Part shown: piece by piece, positions 36,248 to 44,040 of the stretch
Position numbering within the stretch: the stretch's first letter is position 1
Layout: each line of letters begins with the position of its first letter
Origin: a bacterium
GTDB taxonomy: Bacteria > Pseudomonadota > Gammaproteobacteria > Burkholderiales > Burkholderiaceae_C
Reading direction: 5' to 3'
DNA length: 64,000 bases
NCBI GenBank assembly: GCA_030824555.1
Contig: JAVBXK010000060.1
Span: forward strand, 1 to 64,000
The notes under the pieces: model-generated
What the model saw: the letters and a program-made list of their open reading frames with translations, nothing else
Database searches by the model: none
Told to the model about the DNA's origin: nothing
Translations under genes and position numbers: made by a program

Positions 36248-36895
36248 ATGCGTCGTCGTGATTTCTCGCAAGTTGTCCTGCTGTCTGCCTCTGCCTGGGG
36301 CCTGTCAGTACCGTTGGCCCATGCGCAGGCCAAAGCGCCTGTTGAAGGCAAGGACTACATCAAGCTGGGTCGCCAGGCCCCCGTGGACACGCCTGCCGGC
36401 AAGGTCGAGGTGCTGGAGTTCTTCGGTTACTGGTGCCCGCATTGCGCCAAGTTCGAACCGACGTTCGACGCCTGGCTCAAAAAAGTGCCTGCGCACATGG
36501 TGGTGCGCAGGATTCCGGTGGCGTTCCGTGACAACCAGGTGCCCTTGCAGCGTCTGTATTTCGCACTGGAAGCCATGGGCAAGCTTGACGAGCTGCATGG
36601 CAAGGTGTTCACCGCACTCCATGGTGATCGCGCCAGTCTGTCTACGCAGGATGAAATTGCCAACTGGGTGGCCAAGCAGGGTGTGGACAAAGCCAAGTTT
36701 CTGGAGCAGTACAACTCGTTCAGCATGAGTGGCAAGGTCAAGCGCGCGACCCAACTGGCCGAGGCCTACCAGCTCGATGGCGTGCCCGCCATGGGCGTCG
36801 CTGGCCAGTACTTCACGTCGGGTTCGCTGGCGGGCACCATGGAGCGCGTGCTGGCGGTGGTGGAGCACCTGGCAGACGTCAGCCGCAAGGGCTGA
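36248..36895 (+). CDS. dsbA: thiol:disulfide interchange protein DsbA
   Basis: Periplasmic disulfide oxidase that introduces disulfides into exported proteins, including pilus components. 215 residues, signal peptide cleaved near AHAQ. Active site C63-P-H-C66 in FFGYWCPHC, and the cis-Pro loop DGVPAMGV near residue 180. AAGGAGTG precedes the ATG at 36248. The stop codon lies within the left arm of a long palindrome. Confidence 0.95.
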   Translation: MRRRDFSQVVLLSASAWGLSVPLAHAQAKAPVEGKDYIKLGRQAPVDTPAGKVEVLEFFGYWCPHCAKFEPTFDAWLKKVPAHMVVRRIPVAFRDNQVPLQRLYFALEAMGKLDELHGKVFTALHGDRASLSTQDEIANWVAKQGVDKAKFLEQYNSFSMSGKVKRATQLAEAYQLDGVPAMGVAGQYFTSGSLAGTMERVLAVVEHLADVSRKG

Positions 36896-37052
36896 GAGGC
36901 TGAGCGTCTTTCGCTCGTGCCCGCTCACCACCCCAAAACGCACCCGCTCGGCGTTGCAAATGCGCGCCATAGCCCGAGCTATGGCTGTGCTTTGCGCCTT
37001 GATCGGGCGTGTTTTGGTGCGTTGCTCGGGCACGCCCAAAAAACTCTCAGCC
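36890..37052. repeat. long interspersed palindrome after dsbA
   Basis: Imperfect inverted repeat of about 163 bases. Paired blocks outward from the centre (about 36975): GCCATAG/CTATGGC; GCAAA/TTTGC; CACCCCAAAACGCACCCG with CGGGCGTGTTTTGGTG; GTGCCCG/CGGGCAC; and outermost GGCTGAGAG/CTCTCAGCC. It covers the dsbA stop. No gene is evident in 36896-37173. It may end dsbA transcription; I recall like sequences in other Comamonadaceae. Confidence 0.8.
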
Positions 37053-37173
37053 TCTGATGCGCTGGCCGCGCGGCGCGCGGCAACCAGGGGCGTCCGCTGC
37101 GTCGCATCCGGGCGATCGAAACGGGATTGACCGAGGTGATTGAGGGGAAGAAACAGCATGCGCCGAAGCTACA

Positions 37174-37866
37174 ATGCAAAGCAAAATGCATGCCTTCATG
37201 AACACGCACACATCCCGCTCCATTTTGGTCCGCCGCCTCTGCGGCCGTTTGCCTGTATTTGCCACGGCTGTGATGCTGACGCTTGGCTTGAGCAGTTGGA
37301 CGCAGGCCGACACGGCCGACCGCGACAAACCCATGAATGCCGAGGCCGATGCCTTGCGCTACGACGACGCGCGCCAGCTCAGCGTGTTCACGGGCAATGT
37401 GGTCATCACCAAGGGCACCATCGTCATCCGGGGTGACCGGGTCGAGGTCCGTCAGGACCCACAGGGCAACCAGTTCGGTGTGGTGACGGGCTCTGCCACC
37501 GCGCCAGCTTTTTTCCGCCAGAAGCGCGAAGGGCTGGATGAATTCATCGAGGGTGTGGCTGACCGCATCGACTACAACGGCCAAGCCGATATCGTCCGGT
37601 TCGAGCGTCATGCCATGCTGCGCCGCTACCGTGGTGCGACGCTGGCCGATGAAACGGCTGGCAACCTTATCGTGTACAACAACAAAGCCGAAACCTTTTC
37701 GGTGGACGGTGGCCCCGCCAGCCGCACGGCAGCCAACCCTTCCGGGCGGGTGCGCGCCATGCTGACCCCCACGCCCAAGGCTGCCGATGGCAAGGCAACA
37801 CCAGGGCCCGTGCCCGACAAGGCACCGTTGCGGTCCAGCTCGCAGTTGGAAGGGGTGGGCCGGTGA
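37174..37866 (+). CDS. lptA: LPS transport periplasmic protein LptA
   Basis: Periplasmic bridge component that carries lipopolysaccharide from LptC to LptD. Up to 230 residues. A signal peptide is cleaved near QAD. The OstA/LptA jelly-roll is clear: MNAEADALRYDDARQLSVFTGNVVITKGTIVIRGDRVEV and later VRFERHAMLRRY. Three in-frame ATGs (37174, 37186, 37198) lack strong ribosome sites; the last gives the tidiest signal peptide. The C-terminus has an Ala/Pro tail. The stop overlaps the lptB start. lptC and kdsC, which often precede lptA, are not upstream. Confidence 0.92.
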   Translation: MQSKMHAFMNTHTSRSILVRRLCGRLPVFATAVMLTLGLSSWTQADTADRDKPMNAEADALRYDDARQLSVFTGNVVITKGTIVIRGDRVEVRQDPQGNQFGVVTGSATAPAFFRQKREGLDEFIEGVADRIDYNGQADIVRFERHAMLRRYRGATLADETAGNLIVYNNKAETFSVDGGPASRTAANPSGRVRAMLTPTPKAADGKATPGPVPDKAPLRSSSQLEGVGR

Positions 37867-38666
37867 GCGTGTCCGCTGCGGTGCCCGCAGCACAGCTTGC
37901 CGAGCTGGATGCCAGCGGGCAGCCCATTGCCCGGCTGGAGGCTGCGCACCTGCGCAAGTCGTATGGCAGCCGCAAAGTCGTCAAAGACGTGTCGTTGGCA
38001 GTCAACAAAGGCGAAGTGGTGGGCCTGCTGGGTCCCAACGGTGCCGGTAAAACCACCTCGTTCTACATGATCGTGGGCCTGGTTCGGGCTGATGGGGGCC
38101 GCATCATGCTCGATGGCCAGTCCATTGAAAACCAGCCCATTCACCGCCGCTCGCGCCTGGGGCTGGGGTACCTGCCGCAGGAAGCGTCCATTTTTCGCAA
38201 GCTCAACGTCGAAGACAATGTGCGCGCCGTGCTGGAGCTGCAACAGGACGCGCACGGCAAGCCGCTGCCCAAGGCCGACGTCGAGCAACGGCTGGATGCC
38301 CTGCTGAACGAGCTGCGTGTGGAACATTTGCGCCTGTCGCCCGCACCGGCACTGTCGGGTGGTGAGCGTCGCCGGGTGGAAATTGCCCGGGCACTGGCCA
38401 CCAACCCACGGTTCATTTTGCTGGACGAGCCGTTTGCGGGTATCGACCCCATTGCGGTCATCGAGATCCAGCGGATCATCGGTTTTCTGAAGGCGCGCGG
38501 CATTGGTGTGCTCATCACCGACCACAACGTGCGCGAAACCCTGGGCATCTGTGACCACGCCTACATCATCAACGAGGGCACGGTGCTGGCGCAGGGCACG
38601 CCGTCTGACATCGTGGACAACGCCGACGTGCGCAGGGTCTACCTTGGTGAACATTTCCGGATGTGA
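37863..38666 (+). CDS. lptB: LPS export ABC transporter ATP-binding protein LptB
   Basis: ATPase of the LptB2FG complex that extracts lipopolysaccharide from the inner membrane. 267 residues, with about 25 more at the N-terminus than E. coli LptB. Walker A GPNGAGKTTS, Q-loop LGYLPQEASIF, signature LSGGERRRVEIARAL, Walker B FILLDEPFAGIDPIA, H-loop ITDHNVRETL. Start is GTG overlapping the lptA stop (GTGA). Confidence 0.96.
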   Translation: MSVSAAVPAAQLAELDASGQPIARLEAAHLRKSYGSRKVVKDVSLAVNKGEVVGLLGPNGAGKTTSFYMIVGLVRADGGRIMLDGQSIENQPIHRRSRLGLGYLPQEASIFRKLNVEDNVRAVLELQQDAHGKPLPKADVEQRLDALLNELRVEHLRLSPAPALSGGERRRVEIARALATNPRFILLDEPFAGIDPIAVIEIQRIIGFLKARGIGVLITDHNVRETLGICDHAYIINEGTVLAQGTPSDIVDNADVRRVYLGEHFRM

Positions 38667-38676
38667 TGACATGACT

Positions 38677-38826
38677 GTGGCCCCCACGTTCGCTTCGCTC
38701 TCTGCCCCCCGAGGGGGCTGCTTCACCTTGGGGCGGCCCGGCGGCGAAGCTGTGGCCCCCACGTTCGCTTCGCTCTCTGCCCCCCGAGGGGGCTGCTTCG
38801 CCTTGGGGCGGCCCGGCGGCGAAGCT
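38677..38826. repeat. 75-bp GC-rich tandem repeat, two copies
   Basis: Two 75-base units (38677-38751 and 38752-38826) that differ at a single visible base (CTTCACC versus CTTCGCC), with a third truncated start GTGGCCCCCAA at 38827. Each contains a CCCCCCGAGGGGG palindrome. They fill most of the lptB-rpoN spacer (38667-38879) and have a relative at 23491-23530. Confidence 0.93.
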
Positions 38827-38879
38827 GTGGCCCCCAAGCCTCCCGTTGCCGGTCCGGGGCTCACTTTGTTCGCTGCGCC

Positions 38880-40484
38880 ATGAAGCAAGGCCTGTCGCTT
38901 CGCGTTTCCCAGCACCTGGCGCTCACGCCGCAGTTGCAGCAATCCATCCGGTTGCTGCAACTCTCGACACTGGAGTTGGGCCAGGAGGTCGAGCAGATGC
39001 TCGACGAAAACCCGTTTCTGGAGCGCCAGGATGAGGTGGCCGACCGCGAGGCGTTTGGCCTCGCTCAGGCCGATGCCCCGGTCAGTCTGGGCGACAGTCT
39101 GTCTGAGATTGCAATTGAAAGCGTAGCTGAAAAATCATTGCCATCAAACGATGATGGCATTTTTGATTCAAAATCATCGACCACTTCAGACGACAGTGCC
39201 GAACCCGCCGCCGACGACCCTTCGCGCACCGAGCCCGAATGGGATGGCGATGGCACGGTAGACATCGCGCCCGACGACAGCGAGTGGGGCAGCGATGCCC
39301 CCCCGCGCGGCAACACCGGGGGGGATGACGATCAGGTGTCGGCCGCCGACCTGGCATTCGAGCACGTCACGCTGCAGGCCCATTTGCACCGGCAGGCGCT
39401 GGGCATGCGCCTCTCTGACACCGATCGCGCCGCGCTGTACGTGCTGATCGAATCGCTGGACGACGACGGCTACCTGGCTGACCCGCTTGACGAGCTGGCA
39501 CAGGCACTGGAGCCGGGCGACGAAGCCACCGACCCCGATCTGCTGGTGCGCCGCGAAGAGCTGGTACAGCACCTGCGCATGGCCCTGGGCTGGTTGCAGC
39601 ACATGGAGCCTGCGGGTGTGGGCGCGCGCGACCTGGCCGAATGCCTGCGCCTGCAGATCGAGGAAATGCGCAACACCCCCGTGGCCCGTGCGGCGCTGGC
39701 CATTTGTGACCATCCACTGGAATTCATGGCGCGGCGCGACAGCAAAAAGCTGGCCGCCCTGTGTGGCCTGGACGAACCCCTGGTGCGCGAGGCGCTGGCT
39801 GTCATTGCCCGACTGGAGCCCAAACCGGGCCGGCGTTTTGCCAACGTGGCGCGCAACGTGGTGGTGCCTGATGTCATCGTCACCCGCGCTGGTCGCGGTT
39901 TCAAGGTGCAGCTCAACCCCGACGTGATGCCGCGTCTGAAGGTGCACGACGTGTACGCCAGTGCCTTGCGCGAAGGCCGTGGCAACCGCACCGAAGGCGG
40001 CGCCCACATGCAGCAACGCCTGCAGGAGGCGCGCTGGTTCATCAAGAACATCCAGCAGCGGTTCGACACCATCTTGCGCGTCAGCAGTGCCATCGTCGAG
40101 CGGCAGCGCAACTTCTTCATGCACGGCGAGCTGGCCATGCGCCCGCTGGTATTGCGCGAAATTGCCGATGAGCTGGGCCTGCACGAGTCCACCATCAGCC
40201 GCGTGACCACGGCCAAATACATGTCCACGCCGTTCGGCACCTACGAGCTGAAGTACTTCTTCGGCTCCAGCCTGGGGACCGAGACGGGTGGCAACGCGTC
40301 CAGCACAGCGGTGCGTGCGCTCATCAAGCAGCTGGTGGCAGGCGAAGACCCCAAAAAGCCGCTGAGCGACAACGCGCTGTCAGACATGCTGAAGGAACAA
40401 GGGATCGAGTGCGCCCGCCGCACCGTGGCCAAGTACCGCGAGGCGCTGCGCATCGCGCCCGCCAGCTTGCGCAAGGCGATTTAG
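38880..40484 (+). CDS. rpoN: RNA polymerase sigma-54 factor RpoN
   Basis: Alternative sigma factor recognising GG-N10-GC promoters with AAA+ activators. 534 residues. Region I is the Gln/Leu-rich KQGLSLRVSQHLALTPQLQQSIRLLQLSTLELGQEVEQML; region II is an acidic linker (about 50-150); region III includes the core-binding domain; the RpoN box ARRTVAKYRE lies near the end (about residues 517-526). Residues 78-100 of the acidic linker are encoded by an AT-rich interspersed element inserted in frame. Start codon ATG follows the 75-bp repeats; its ribosome site is weak. Confidence 0.96.
   Translation: MKQGLSLRVSQHLALTPQLQQSIRLLQLSTLELGQEVEQMLDENPFLERQDEVADREAFGLAQADAPVSLGDSLSEIAIESVAEKSLPSNDDGIFDSKSSTTSDDSAEPAADDPSRTEPEWDGDGTVDIAPDDSEWGSDAPPRGNTGGDDDQVSAADLAFEHVTLQAHLHRQALGMRLSDTDRAALYVLIESLDDDGYLADPLDELAQALEPGDEATDPDLLVRREELVQHLRMALGWLQHMEPAGVGARDLAECLRLQIEEMRNTPVARAALAICDHPLEFMARRDSKKLAALCGLDEPLVREALAVIARLEPKPGRRFANVARNVVVPDVIVTRAGRGFKVQLNPDVMPRLKVHDVYASALREGRGNRTEGGAHMQQRLQEARWFIKNIQQRFDTILRVSSAIVERQRNFFMHGELAMRPLVLREIADELGLHESTISRVTTAKYMSTPFGTYELKYFFGSSLGTETGGNASSTAVRALIKQLVAGEDPKKPLSDNALSDMLKEQGIECARRTVAKYREALRIAPASLRKAI
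39111..39176 (+). repeat. interspersed AT-rich element, copy 6 (inside rpoN)
   Basis: AGCGTAGCTGAAAAATCAT, then a perfect stem TGCCATC-AAACGAT-GATGGCA (39139-39159), then TTTTTGATTCAAAAT. The block is clearly AT-rich within a GC-rich gene and is read in frame as AIESVAEKSLPSNDDGIFDS. The GGCATTTTTGATTCAAAA end matches the family. Confidence 0.75.
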
Positions 40485-40595
40485 GGGCATCGCACAGGGG
40501 GGAAGTCGTGCAGAAGTGTCTGTGTGATACTTCACGGCTTTCTGGAAAACTGTTGTTTTTCAGCGTCTCGTTACCACACCCTTCCCGATTGGCTC

Positions 40596-43500
40596 ATGCC
40601 GGTTTCTGTGCCTTTGGACTCGTTGCCCCTTCTCACATTTTTTGACCCCCCGGCATTGTTACAAGTGGGCGGAAATGTGGAGGTGCATTTCCGATATCAG
40701 AAGGGCATTGCACTGCTGGGTTATCTGTCATGCCAGCCGGGCAAGGTGGTTCGGCGTGAGTCGTTGGCTGATTTGTTTTGGCCGGACTTGGACGCTGCCA
40801 GCGGGCGAGCAAACCTGCGCGTGGTGCTGGCAGACATTCAATCCGTGCTCAAAAGCCTGAATTTGCCTCACATTCTGGCTGCTCAGCGGGATTGGATTCA
40901 ATTCAGCCCGGACGGGGTTGTGCACACTGATCGATGGGCGCTGCAGAACTGGGGGGGGGGCACTTCCGATGCGTTCGCACATCCTGCGCAAGCCGCATAC
41001 AAAGCACATTGGTTGCAGCGGCGTGCAGAGGTGCCGTGGCTGAGGGGGGCTGAAGACGGGGTGTCCCCCGACTTTGCGAGCTGGGTCCTTGCCCAAAGAG
41101 CTGTTTTCACACAGGGTCCACAAACGAGCTTGCTGTTCGATGAGCCGGTTGGCAGGGATGGCCTCCAAGCGCTTGACCGTCAGTTGCCAGTGCCCGTTTT
41201 TCCTGATTTGGTACCTGTTGCTTTGCTGAGGATTGATTTGGATCCATTGGGGGCCGTGGCGGGGGGGCGAGACGACGAGGCGCTGGCACATGTCGAGCGC
41301 CACTGTCCTGTGTTGGATGTCGAAGCTGCGTATTTGGGTGGGCAACGGATCAAGCACGATGACGTGGGTTGCCTGTATGTGTTCGGACTCAACAGCCTGC
41401 ATGCGGGTTACCGGGTGGACGTGGTCCATTTCGCGCTGCGGGTGGCCCGTTTGTTGGAGGGCAAAGTTGGCATTCGGGTGGGACTGACCTGTGGCCCCGT
41501 ACTGAAGCAGTTGGCCCCCGAGCCACACATTGTGGGGTGGCGCTTGCGTCTGGCCGAGCGGTTGGCACTGACGGCCAACGTCGGGCAGCTTGTCTGTGAC
41601 GAGAGTTGCAGAGATCTGGCGCTATCCATGGCATTCGAGCCAGTGGGTATCCGGCAGTTCAGGGGGTTTGCTGCATCCGTCGAGCTTTTTGTGCTGAACC
41701 TGGCGCTGGCCCAGGGCGTGCAAATGCCCGGTTTGGGTGATTCGCACCTGCCTCTGGTGGGCAGGACGCAGGACCTCGAACTTCTTGAGCAGCGGCTGGG
41801 CAACGCGCCAGTTTATGGTGGGGCATCTGTTTGTCTGCAGGGACCGTCGGGGGTGGGCAAATCGCGTCTGGCACTGGAGTTCGCCCGGCGGTATGCCAAT
41901 CAGGGTGGGCGGTTGGTCTGGTTTGCCGGGCGTCCGGAAACTCAGTCAGAACCCTGGTCTGTTGTGCGTGATGCACTGATCCGTGAACTTGGCGCAGGCC
42001 ATGAGTCGATTCTGCACGCCGAATCTTGGCTGATCACCTGGCGCTGTCAACCTGGCGCTGAAGCCGTGGAGGTCGTTGCTCAACTGGTTCGGCAACGGCA
42101 GGTTTCAGCGTTGGCGCGTCCCGCGCTGGTGGATGCCATTGCATGGCTTTTGGGCGAGGGCTCTGCAGCGCACACAATGCCTGTGCTCGTGGTGCTGGAT
42201 GATTTGTCATGGTTCGATGCCCCTGCGCTGACCCTGCTGGCCCAAGTTGCGGGCAGGGTCGAGGGCGTGCGTTGGCTGGCCATTGAGCAAGAGTTGAATG
42301 CCGTTGCCGAGATGGGGGCCGCACCTTGCCCTTTGCTGGATGCGTTACCCAACCTGGTGCGCCAATCAGTCGGGCCACTTACGGATGCGGATTGCCATCA
42401 GTTGCTGACCGCTGGCGGGTCTTACATTGCGCAGGACAGCCTGACTGACGCCGCCATGCGCCGACAGATACAGGATTCTCGTGGGCTCCCGTTGTATTTA
42501 CTTGCTCAAAGCGAGCCCTCCTTACCAGGCGGACACTTTGACGCCTATTGCCATGCCTTGGTCAACCGGTTGGGCGATGCGCGCAATGTGTTTGACAAGG
42601 CGGCCTTGCTGGGGTTGCTGTTTCGCGTGAGTGACCTGGAAGACCTGTGCGGCCAGGGACCCACGCGAAGCGCATTGGCCAAAGGCTTGGCCGCGCAGTT
42701 GGTGCTCGGCCGTGGGACGGACTATTTCGCGTTTTTTCACCCCGCGCTGTTGGAATACCTCATCCGGTCAATGCCTCGGGATGTGCTGGAGGCGCATGCC
42801 ACCAGTGCCGCCCGGGTCTTTCTGCGCAGGGGGCTGTTCGCCAAGGCCGCCCAGCTGTGGGAGCGAGCGCATCAGCCTGAACAGGCCATGGCTGCCTGGC
42901 GAGAGGCTGTGCACGCAGCGCTGCGCGTCAATGATGTGTATGCCTCGTGCGAGCATTTCGCCCAGATCGAGAGGTTGGGTTATGCGGGTATCGATGAGCC
43001 TGTCGGGCTGGGCGTCGAATGGCGGTTGCAGCATGCCCAGGCGTTGGTGGCATCCAGAGGGTATGGTTTTGCGCGCGTGCATGAGCTGGCCCAAGAGGTC
43101 GCAGGGCTGGTTCATGCCATCGACACATCAGGGCAACTGCAGTTCAGGGTGGCTGCTTTGGCTTACCTGGGGTCCAGTTCGCAGGGGCGTGTGGATGGTT
43201 TGGCCCATGCGCAGTCCCTGTCAGACTTGGCATTGATCCCCGCCCATCAGGTGGCAGCGGCCTGGGCCCAAGGCAACACCCTGTTTTGGCTGGGACATTT
43301 CGATGTCGCCAGAGACTGGTTCCAGCGTTGTGTCGGGCTCTGTGCCAGCGTGCCCAGCGCACAACGAAGCAAATATTTCGCATCCGACCCCGCCGTGTTC
43401 GCCTCGGTGCAACTGGCTTGGATCCTGTGGCTGCAAGGGGAGTCGGCAACGGACGTGGTGCGGCACCAACAACAGGCGGCGGACTGGTTGCAGGATTCTT

Positions 43501-44018
43501 CGCACAGGCAGGATGTGTGCGTGTATCACTCGATCAGTGCCTTTCTGGCCTGGAATCAGGGTGATTTGAAAGCCCTTGCCTACCATGCCGCCGAATCGTT
43601 GTTGGTGGCTGAAGCCGAGAGCTTTGCCCTGTGGCGGGCCATTGCAGGCCTTCAGTTGGCCTTGGTGCAAGCCCATGAAGGCACTGTGCCCGATCTGAGC
43701 GCCTTGACCGTTCAATCGGCAGAAGTGACCGAGTCGTACCAAGCGGGCCTGACCACAGCCTTGTGGATGGTGGCGGACATTTACCTCGCATGTGGCCAGC
43801 ACGACGCTGTCCTGGCCGTGACCGAAGACATTCTTTCGCACGCAGATGACCGTGAGCACCGCCACTGCCTGATGGACGTCTGGCGCATACGGTCCCAGGC
43901 GCTCGGGGGCCAAGGTGATGCGCTCGGCGCGCGTGCTGCCATGGATGTCGCCTTGGCCCTCGCGCACAGCCATGGCCTGCAGGGTTGGATCAGTCGATGG
44001 ACCCCCGCGCTGGTCTGA
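40596..44018 (+). CDS. giant regulator 1: SARP-type winged helix, cyclase-like domain, STAND ATPase
   Basis: 1140 residues from the ATG at 40596; a GTG at 40524 would add 24. Domain order: residues 10-100, winged helix like the BTAD-linked DNA-binding domain of SARP/AfsR regulators (GYLSCQPGKVVRRESLADLFW, then RANLRVVLADI); residues 195-370, degenerate class III nucleotide-cyclase fold (VALLRIDLDP, GGQRIKHDDVGCLYVFG, IRVGLTCGPVL); residues 410-800, ATPase with Walker A GPSGVGKSR (about 414-422) and Walker B VLVVLDDLSW; C-terminal TPR-like helical repeats. A run of ten G (40951-40960) follows the winged helix. A 22-base gap separates it from its paralogue. Target and signal are unknown; the adjacent pilus operon is the obvious candidate. 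Confidence 0.8.
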   Translation: MPVSVPLDSLPLLTFFDPPALLQVGGNVEVHFRYQKGIALLGYLSCQPGKVVRRESLADLFWPDLDAASGRANLRVVLADIQSVLKSLNLPHILAAQRDWIQFSPDGVVHTDRWALQNWGGGTSDAFAHPAQAAYKAHWLQRRAEVPWLRGAEDGVSPDFASWVLAQRAVFTQGPQTSLLFDEPVGRDGLQALDRQLPVPVFPDLVPVALLRIDLDPLGAVAGGRDDEALAHVERHCPVLDVEAAYLGGQRIKHDDVGCLYVFGLNSLHAGYRVDVVHFALRVARLLEGKVGIRVGLTCGPVLKQLAPEPHIVGWRLRLAERLALTANVGQLVCDESCRDLALSMAFEPVGIRQFRGFAASVELFVLNLALAQGVQMPGLGDSHLPLVGRTQDLELLEQRLGNAPVYGGASVCLQGPSGVGKSRLALEFARRYANQGGRLVWFAGRPETQSEPWSVVRDALIRELGAGHESILHAESWLITWRCQPGAEAVEVVAQLVRQRQVSALARPALVDAIAWLLGEGSAAHTMPVLVVLDDLSWFDAPALTLLAQVAGRVEGVRWLAIEQELNAVAEMGAAPCPLLDALPNLVRQSVGPLTDADCHQLLTAGGSYIAQDSLTDAAMRRQIQDSRGLPLYLLAQSEPSLPGGHFDAYCHALVNRLGDARNVFDKAALLGLLFRVSDLEDLCGQGPTRSALAKGLAAQLVLGRGTDYFAFFHPALLEYLIRSMPRDVLEAHATSAARVFLRRGLFAKAAQLWERAHQPEQAMAAWREAVHAALRVNDVYASCEHFAQIERLGYAGIDEPVGLGVEWRLQHAQALVASRGYGFARVHELAQEVAGLVHAIDTSGQLQFRVAALAYLGSSSQGRVDGLAHAQSLSDLALIPAHQVAAAWAQGNTLFWLGHFDVARDWFQRCVGLCASVPSAQRSKYFASDPAVFASVQLAWILWLQGESATDVVRHQQQAADWLQDSSHRQDVCVYHSISAFLAWNQGDLKALAYHAAESLLVAEAESFALWRAIAGLQLALVQAHEGTVPDLSALTVQSAEVTESYQAGLTTALWMVADIYLACGQHDAVLAVTEDILSHADDREHRHCLMDVWRIRSQALGGQGDALGARAAMDVALALAHSHGLQGWISRWTPALV
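40951..40960. repeat. poly-G tract (10 G) in coding sequence
   Basis: Ten consecutive G encode W-G-G-G at about residues 119-122 of giant regulator 1. Insertion of one G leads to TGA at 41051-41053, and loss of one to TGA at 41041-41043, so either change leaves only the winged helix. Confidence 0.95.
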
Positions 44019-44040
44019 CCAAGGTACGGACCGAAGCCCG

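Noticed and set aside
36896-37173. Possible degraded lptC gene between dsbA and lptA
   Set aside because: The interval is too short and mostly palindromic; no LptC-like peptide in any frame.
37158-37436. ATG at 37158 with a good AGGGGAAG site
   Set aside because: The frame has 93 codons without recognisable features and overlaps the start of lptA in a different frame; the ribosome site may be chance or act as a leader.
38503-38883. Open frame of 126 codons across the 75-bp repeats
   Set aside because: Repetitive product from non-coding repeats, overlapping lptB; not a gene.
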